From assembly GCA_023393915.1 (NCBI GenBank), contig JAEXBS010000007.1, forward strand, positions 1 through 5,420: DNA of 5,420 nucleotides, in the 5' to 3' direction. The DNA comes from Bacteroidota bacterium (GTDB taxonomy: Bacteria; Bacteroidota; Bacteroidia; Flavobacteriales; Weeksellaceae). The translations under genes and the position numbers were made by a program. Shown here piece by piece: positions 1-5,420 of this stretch. Within the stretch, counting starts at the first letter, position 1. Each line of letters begins with the position of its first letter. The notes under the pieces were generated by a model, which was given only the letters and a program-made list of their open reading frames with translations, did not search any database and was not told the origin of the DNA.

Positions 1-561
1 GGCAACATGCAGGAAGTCGGTTTCAACGTATTCACCGACATGCTCAACCGTGCCATTGCCCACCTCAAGCAGGGCAAACCGCTGGATGCGGGCGATCTCA
101 CCCAGCCCCCCGGCGTCTCCGGCGAAATCAACCTGCGCACCCCGGCGCTGCTGCCGGATGCTTACTGTCCGGACGTACACGAACGTCTGAATCTGTACAA
201 ACGACTGGCCAACGGCGAAAACGGAGCCGACATCGACACCCTGCAGGAAGAGCTGATCGACCGCTTCGGCCCCTTGCCACCCCAGGCACAAGCCCTGATC
301 GCCACCCACCGCCTGCGCCTGCTGCTGCAACCCTTGCTGGTACAAAAGCTGGATGCCAGCGCCGACCAGATCACCCTGCAGTTTGCACCCGAATTTGCCA
401 AAAATCCGCCCATCGAACCGCTGCGTATCATTCAGCTGATTCAGAAGAACCGCCACTACAAGCTCGCCGGGCAGGATAAAATCACGCTTTTGCGCCACTG
501 CCCCAGCCTGCAGGACAAAGTGGCCGCCATCAAGGACATGCTTCGCGAACTGACACAATGA
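1..561 (+). CDS. mfd: Transcription-repair coupling factor Mfd, C-terminal fragment
   Basis: This is the last 186 codons of Mfd, the ATP-driven DNA translocase that removes RNA polymerase stalled at lesions and recruits UvrA for transcription-coupled nucleotide excision repair. The window cuts the gene on its 5' side. The frame is open from base 1, so the ATG at 7 is an internal Met and not a start. The family protein is about 1150 residues, and the piece seen matches its end: the tail of the translocase module followed by the C-terminal TRCF domain (D7), which holds the enzyme in an autoinhibited state by covering the UvrA-binding surface. Recognisable blocks, counted from base 1, are GNMQEVGF (1-8), LRTPALLPD (45-53), PDVHERLNLYKRLA (57-70) and ELIDRFGPLP (84-93), all closely like E. 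coli Mfd from memory. No translocase motifs are in view. The stop TGA (559-561) overlaps the next gene's ATG. Identity is very secure. Confidence 0.96.
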   Translation, partial: GNMQEVGFNVFTDMLNRAIAHLKQGKPLDAGDLTQPPGVSGEINLRTPALLPDAYCPDVHERLNLYKRLANGENGADIDTLQEELIDRFGPLPPQAQALIATHRLRLLLQPLLVQKLDASADQITLQFAPEFAKNPPIEPLRIIQLIQKNRHYKLAGQDKITLLRHCPSLQDKVAAIKDMLRELTQ

Positions 562-1634
562 CTACAACTCAACTCGAAAACATCAACATCGCCTCGTTCG
601 ACCCCATGCCCAGCCCGGGCGAAATCCAGGCCCGTGTGCCGGTGAGCGCAGCCACCGGCGACACCGTTGCCGCCGGACGCCAAGCCCTGCGCGACATTCT
701 GGATCGCCGCGACCACCGGCTGTTCGTCGTCGTTGGCCCCTGCTCCATTCACGACCCGGTAGCCGGCCTCGACTACGCTCGCCGTCTGAAGGCGCTGGCC
801 GATGACGTCAGCGATACGCTGTGCATCGTGATGCGGGTCTATTTTGAAAAACCACGCACGACGGTCGGCTGGAAAGGCTACATCAACGATCCATTCATGG
901 ACGACTCCTTCCAGGTCGATGTCGGCATGGAAAAGGCCCGCGCCTTCCTGCTGGCGGTCAACGAACTCGGCCTGCCTGCCGGCACCGAAGCACTCGACCC
1001 GTATGGTCCGCAATACTATGGTGACCTGATTTCCTGGGCCGCCATCGGTGCCCGCACCACCGAATCGCAGACCCACCGCGAAATGTCCTCCGGCCTGTCC
1101 ACCCCGGTCGGCTTCAAGAACGCCACCAGCGGCGACCTCACCGTGGCCACCAATGCCATTCTGTCCGCCTCGCGTCCGCACTCCTTCCTTGGCCTGAACA
1201 GCAATGGCCAGGTCAGCATCGTGCGCACCCGTGGCAACCCGCACGGGCATGTCGTGCTGCGTGGCGGCGAAAACGGGCCGAATTACGACACGGTCTCCAT
1301 TGCCCTGGCAGAAGCCGCCCTGGCCAAAGCCAAATTACCCGCCAACCTGGTGGTCGACTGCTCGCATGCCAACAGCGCCAAAAAACCGGAAATGCAACCG
1401 CTGGTCATGGCCGACATCGTCAGCCAGATCCGTGCCGGCAACAATTCCATCCTCGGCGTGATGATCGAATCCAACCTCGAAGCAGGCAATCAACCGATTC
1501 CAGCCGATCTGTCGCAACTGAAATACGGCTGCTCCGTAACCGACGGCTGCATCGACTGGAACACCACGGAAAAAACCCTGCGGGAAGCAGCCACACTGCT
1601 GCGCGATGTCCTGCCAGGGCGCCTGGCGGACTGA
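558..1634 (+). CDS. aroF: 3-deoxy-7-phosphoheptulonate (DAHP) synthase, type I, AroF-like
   Basis: This enzyme condenses phosphoenolpyruvate and erythrose 4-phosphate into DAHP in the cytoplasm, the committed step of the shikimate pathway. The protein has 358 residues, the normal length for the type I AroF/AroG/AroH family (TIM barrel, metal dependent). Visible signatures are GPCSIHDP (60-67), VMRVYFEKPRTTVGWKG (91-107), GARTTESQTHRE (164-175) and DCSHAN (267-272). The metal ligands known from E. coli AroG map to Cys62, His270, Glu304 and Asp329. Residues tied to feedback inhibition are kept: Pro151 and Ser181 (AroG Pro150/Ser180), and Asn8 lines up with Asn8 of the Tyr-sensitive AroF. Together with AroF-like wording (EALDP, IESN), this suggests, by inference, a tyrosine-regulated isozyme; many betaproteobacterial orthologues are simply labelled aroG. 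The start is the ATG of an ATGA overlap with mfd. No good Shine-Dalgarno precedes it, so coupled translation is likely. The alternative ATG at 606 would remove Asn8 and the family N-terminus. Confidence 0.95.
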   Translation: MTTTQLENINIASFDPMPSPGEIQARVPVSAATGDTVAAGRQALRDILDRRDHRLFVVVGPCSIHDPVAGLDYARRLKALADDVSDTLCIVMRVYFEKPRTTVGWKGYINDPFMDDSFQVDVGMEKARAFLLAVNELGLPAGTEALDPYGPQYYGDLISWAAIGARTTESQTHREMSSGLSTPVGFKNATSGDLTVATNAILSASRPHSFLGLNSNGQVSIVRTRGNPHGHVVLRGGENGPNYDTVSIALAEAALAKAKLPANLVVDCSHANSAKKPEMQPLVMADIVSQIRAGNNSILGVMIESNLEAGNQPIPADLSQLKYGCSVTDGCIDWNTTEKTLREAATLLRDVLPGRLAD

Positions 1635-1691
1635 ATGGCCACTCGGCTTGACGTCTCCGGACTAGCCGCAATAGGAATATGTACACGATGA
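1635..1691 (+). CDS. Possible 18-codon bridging ORF between aroF and serB
   Basis: An open frame of 18 codons (beginning MATRLDVSG) fills the gap between aroF and serB exactly. Its ATG (1635-1637) follows the aroF TGA (1632-1634) with no base between, and its TGA (1689-1691) overlaps the preferred serB ATG (1688-1690) as ATGA. A weak Shine-Dalgarno-like GGCGGA (1625-1630) sits only 4 bases upstream. The frame uses codons that look uncommon next to the flanking genes (CTA, ATA twice, TGT, CGA). The peptide resembles nothing I know. It may be chance in a 53-base gap, or a device that lets ribosomes finishing aroF re-initiate and deliver translation to serB. No function is claimed for the peptide itself. 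Confidence 0.2.
   Translation: MATRLDVSGLAAIGICTR
1673..1677 (+). promoter_or_regulatory. Ribosome binding site that decides the serB start
   Basis: AGGAA at 1673-1677 is the only good Shine-Dalgarno match in the aroF-serB gap. It is one base from the in-frame ATG at 1679, too close to serve it, but ten bases from the ATG at 1688. This spacing favours 1688 as the serB start. Confidence 0.55.
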
Positions 1692-2527
1692 AACTGGTGC
1701 TCCAGGGAGCCGCACTGCCCACATTCCTGCTCGAGAACATCGCTCGCGCGACAGGTGCTGAGCGCATCGAACCTCGCCCGCCGCAAAGCACGCATTTCCA
1801 TGGTGCGTGCCGTACAAATGAATTCGAACAGCTGCTGCCTCTGATCGAAGCGGAAAAACTGGATTGGGCCTTTGTCGCCAGCGACACAAAACTGAGCGAT
1901 TTCGGCCTGATCTGTTTCGACATGGACTCCACGCTCATCACCATCGAGTGCATCGATGAGCTGGCTGATTTTGCGGGCAAGAAAGCAGAAGTGTCGGCCG
2001 TCACCGAAGCGGCCATGCGCGGTGAGATCGATTACCGCGAAAGTCTGCGCCGCCGCCTGGCCCTCATGGCAGGCCTTGATGCCCGCGTGCTGGCACGTGT
2101 GTTCGGCGAGCGCCTGCTGCTATCACCCGGCGCACGTGAGCTGCTCGACGCCTGCCAGCGTGCCGGCCTGCGCACAGCCATCCTCTCCGGTGGCTTCACC
2201 TACTTCACGGAGCGCCTGCGTATTGAACTCGGCTTCGATTTTGCCACCTCGAATGAACTGGAAATTTCCGGAGGCAAACTGACCGGCCGGGTCGTTGGCG
2301 ACATCATTGACGCCAACGCCAAGGCCCAGCATCTGGCCCGGTTGCGCGATCAACTGGGGCTGCGAAAAGAGCAAGTCATCGCCGTCGGCGATGGCGCCAA
2401 TGATCTGCTGATGATGGCTGAGGCGGGATTATCCGTTGCCTATCATGCCAAACCGGCCACCCGTGCCAAAGCCGATATCAGCATCAACTTCGGCGGACTG
2501 GACAGTTTGCTCGCCCTGTTCGATTGA
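1688..2527 (+). CDS. serB: Phosphoserine phosphatase SerB
   Basis: SerB hydrolyses O-phosphoserine to serine, the last step of the phosphorylated serine pathway, in the cytoplasm. The 279-residue protein has a short N-terminal region (about 1-70, in the place of the ACT-like regulatory part of SerB proteins) followed by a haloacid dehalogenase-type phosphatase. Motif I is FDMDSTLI (77-84), with Asp78 as the nucleophile that is phosphorylated and Asp80 as the general acid. Motif II is LSGGFT (166-171) with Ser167. Lys212 (NAKAQ) and VGDGANDL (233-240), with Asp235 and Asp239, complete the Mg2+/phosphate site. By comparison with the Methanocaldococcus phosphatase, Glu87 and Arg123 match substrate-binding Glu20 and Arg56. 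All catalytic residues are present. An in-frame ATG at 1679 would add three residues; 1688 is preferred because of Shine-Dalgarno spacing. The gene follows aroF by 53 bases and is probably cotranscribed. It ends two bases from the convergent Nudix gene. Confidence 0.94.
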   Translation: MKLVLQGAALPTFLLENIARATGAERIEPRPPQSTHFHGACRTNEFEQLLPLIEAEKLDWAFVASDTKLSDFGLICFDMDSTLITIECIDELADFAGKKAEVSAVTEAAMRGEIDYRESLRRRLALMAGLDARVLARVFGERLLLSPGARELLDACQRAGLRTAILSGGFTYFTERLRIELGFDFATSNELEISGGKLTGRVVGDIIDANAKAQHLARLRDQLGLRKEQVIAVGDGANDLLMMAEAGLSVAYHAKPATRAKADISINFGGLDSLLALFD

Positions 2528-2529
2528 AT

Positions 2530-3090
2530 TTATTTCGTGCCCGATTGCTGGCAGCGCGGCAGCCAGAACAGCGCTGAAATCGTCTTGGCATCAGTAATCT
2601 GGCCAGCAAAAACAGCGGCCGTCGCTGCCTCTGGTGACAGCTGCGTTATTTCAAGAAATTCATTGGCATCGAGCTTTTGCTCCCCATCGCGCACCAAATC
2701 ATACGCCGCGAAAATCTCGATCCGCTCATCCGAATAGCCAATGCACGGGTGCATCACCCCAAGGGAGTGCCAACTCGCCGCCGTATAACCCGTCTCTTCC
2801 CGCAACTCACGCTGCGCCGTCTGCAGGGGATCTTCGCCCGCATCAATCTTTCCCGCGGGCAATTCGAGGAAAACGCGCCGCAACGGGTAGCGGAACTGCC
2901 GCTCGAATAACAAGTCACCACTCGGTAGAAAGGCCAGAATGACGACTGCCCCGGGATGGGTAATGAACTCCCGAAAAGACTCGGCACCATTGGGCAAGGC
3001 AACCCGCGCCCGGTGCACCTGCAGAAAACCACCGGAAAACACTTGCTCCGTCTGCAGTTCAGTCTCGATCAAATGCGCGTCAATGGACAT
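2530..3090 (-). CDS. Nudix hydrolase, ADP-ribose pyrophosphatase type
   Basis: This 186-residue protein belongs to the Nudix family and is probably an ADP-ribose pyrophosphatase (ADP-ribose to AMP plus ribose 5-phosphate), a cytoplasmic housecleaning reaction. The Nudix box is complete at residues 80-102, matching G-x5-E-x7-REU-x-EE-x-GU: Gly80, Glu86, Arg94-Glu95, Glu98-Glu99 (Mg2+ binding) and Gly101. Preceding it are HPGAVVILA (45-53), RQFRYPLRR (64-72) and ELPAGK (76-81), typical of the NudF/ADPRase branch. After it come Pro115 and SDER (120-123), in the place of the conserved proline and the catalytic-loop Glu of E. coli NudF. Substrate is inferred from these features only. The ATG at 3090 gives the usual N-terminus, but its upstream sequence lacks a clear Shine-Dalgarno. 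A GTG at 3135 would add 15 residues and has a possible GGA seven bases upstream. The gene is convergent with serB and lies downstream of, and on the same strand as, the rRNA terminator. Confidence 0.9.
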   Translation of the reverse strand: MSIDAHLIETELQTEQVFSGGFLQVHRARVALPNGAESFREFITHPGAVVILAFLPSGDLLFERQFRYPLRRVFLELPAGKIDAGEDPLQTAQRELREETGYTAASWHSLGVMHPCIGYSDERIEIFAAYDLVRDGEQKLDANEFLEITQLSPEAATAAVFAGQITDAKTISALFWLPRCQQSGTK

Positions 3091-3182
3091 GGGGCTATTT
3101 TCAGGTAAAGAGTGACAGGAATAATAACGTAGCACCTGTCGTTCCGGATTTATTGCCTCACCGAATTTTCTTTTTTCAAGCG

Positions 3183-3220
3183 CAAAAGCCCCTAGTTACT
3201 TTGGTAACTAGGGGCTTTTG
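3183..3220 (-). terminator. Intrinsic terminator of the rRNA operon
   Basis: A perfect inverted repeat has 17-base arms (3183-3199 and 3204-3220) around a 4-base loop. The inner stem is GC-rich (AGCCCC/GGGGCT) and is flanked by an A-tract and a T-tract (CAAAA...TTTTG). This is the layout of a rho-independent terminator that can work in both directions. It lies 12 bases beyond the 5S 3' end on the minus strand, so it most likely ends the 23S-5S transcript. On the minus strand the U-run is short (UUUU) and is followed by GCG, so some read-through into the Nudix gene is possible. Confidence 0.88.
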
Positions 3221-3232
3221 TTGGAGTGTGTT

Positions 3233-3347
3233 GCCTGGCGGTGACCTACTTTCGCGAGCGAGATGCTCACTATCATTGGCGCGTTGCTGTTTCACGGTCC
3301 TGTTCGGGAAGGGAAGGGGTGGGTCCAGCAGGCTATTGCCGCCAAGC
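3233..3347 (-). rRNA. rrf: 5S ribosomal RNA
   Basis: The minus strand carries a complete 5S rRNA of about 115 nt, the usual size in betaproteobacteria. Ends were set by helix I: GCUUGGCGG at the 5' end (3347-3339) pairs with CCGCCAGGC at the 3' end (3241-3233), nine pairs with one G-U. Inside are the loop C consensus CCCGAAC, the AGGACCGUGAAAC block, CGCCAAUGAUAGUG and GAAAGUAGGUCACCG, all familiar from betaproteobacterial 5S. 5S RNA is part of the large-subunit central protuberance with L5, L18 and L25. It is the last gene of the operon, 109 bases after 23S and 12 bases before the terminator. The mature ends may differ by one to three bases. Confidence 0.95.
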
Positions 3348-3356
3348 GAAGCTTGG
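3342..3356 (-). repeat. Inverted repeat at the 5S 5' end (possible precursor hairpin)
   Basis: A perfect 6-bp inverted repeat (CCAAGC, three bases, GCTTGG on the minus strand) straddles the predicted 5S 5' end. Its downstream arm contains the first six bases of the mature 5S. In the precursor it could form a local hairpin before the 5S 3' strand is made, in competition with helix I. A role in folding order or in 5' end processing is inference. Confidence 0.4.
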
Positions 3357-3456
3357 AGCTTGCGCGGTTTCGTTTTTGGGGACGATATGCGCTAGCGTTG
3401 AATTGGTAGAAGGTTGTTTTGTGATTGGTTATTGGTTTTGTGTGATCCAAGGTTAT
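3348..3456 (-). other. 23S-5S transcribed spacer without a tRNA
   Basis: These 109 bases separate 23S and 5S on the minus strand. I see no tRNA, no promoter and no coding sequence. The stretch next to 23S is AT-rich and repetitive (ATTGGTT twice in tandem at 3424-3437; TTTTGTG at 3417-3423 and 3435-3441). At the 23S edge the sequence complementary to GGTTATAGGATCAAGC would be expected to pair with the 5' flank of 23S, outside the window, to form the long processing stem cut by RNase III. That pairing is expected from known operons and is not visible here. Confidence 0.7.

Positions 3457-5420
<1,964 letters not shown>

Noticed and set aside
781..790. GCCGTCTGAA, identical to the core of the Neisseria DNA uptake sequence
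   Set aside because: There is a single copy, inside aroF coding for conserved Arg-Leu-Lys codons, and the flanking AT of the 12-base form is missing. Other features do not point to Neisseria.
456..1250. A 264-codon open frame on the minus strand across the mfd end and aroF
   Set aside because: It lies antisense to two clearly conserved genes. Long antisense frames are common in GC-rich coding DNA, and the translation shows no recognisable domain.
1648..1677. TTGACG at 1648-1653 as a -35 box of a serB promoter
   Set aside because: No acceptable -10 lies 16-18 bases downstream (best TAGGAA, three of six), and the resulting start would leave almost no leader before the ATG.
1420..2016. A 198-codon minus-strand frame across aroF end and serB
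   Set aside because: It is rich in Ser, Arg and Cys, as out-of-frame translations are, and opposes serB, whose catalytic motifs are intact.
2548..2576. Short inverted repeats near the Nudix 3' end (CTGGC/GCCAG, CAGCGC/GCGCTG) as a terminator
   Set aside because: The stems are 5-6 bp with loops of 9 and 13 bases, there is no following T-tract, and they lie inside conserved coding sequence.
3153..3395. An 80-codon plus-strand frame crossing the terminator and 5S
   Set aside because: It would translate through the hairpin and antisense to 5S, with no ribosome binding site and no protein-like pattern.
3348..3456. tRNA or small RNA gene between 23S and 5S
   Set aside because: No cloverleaf arms, T-loop sequence (GGTTCAAATCC-like) or CCA end is present in the 109-base spacer.

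Overview
The window looks like ordinary chromosomal core DNA from a GC-rich betaproteobacterium. A Rhodocyclales-like affiliation (Dechloromonas/Azonexus type) is my best guess, from the style of the 5S and 23S rRNA and of the proteins; I have made no database comparison. No phage, plasmid, insertion sequence, CRISPR or defence signature is visible.

Left part (1-2527, plus strand): three genes in a tight co-directional run. They are the last 186 codons of mfd (transcription-repair coupling factor), a complete type I DAHP synthase most like the tyrosine-sensitive AroF type (first step of aromatic amino acid synthesis), and serB (phosphoserine phosphatase, last step of serine synthesis). The mfd stop and the DAHP synthase start overlap as ATGA. 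The 53-base gap before serB is bridged exactly by an 18-codon open frame. It begins directly after the DAHP synthase stop and ends in an ATGA overlap with the preferred serB start, so translation could in principle be coupled along the whole run.

Middle part (2530-3090, minus strand): a Nudix hydrolase of the ADP-ribose pyrophosphatase type. It converges on serB with only two bases between the stop codons and no visible terminator there.

Right part (3183-5420, minus strand): the distal end of a ribosomal RNA operon. In transcription order, right to left, it contains the last two thirds of 23S rRNA, a 109-base spacer without a tRNA, a 115-nt 5S rRNA, and a perfect 17-bp intrinsic terminator hairpin. 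The Nudix gene lies on the same strand just beyond that terminator, so it could receive read-through from the rRNA operon. The rRNA operon and the mfd-aroF-serB run face each other.

I found no convincing new biological system. The points most worth a second look are the 18-codon bridge between aroF and serB, the inverted repeat that competes with the first strand of 5S helix I, and the position of the Nudix gene behind the rRNA terminator.
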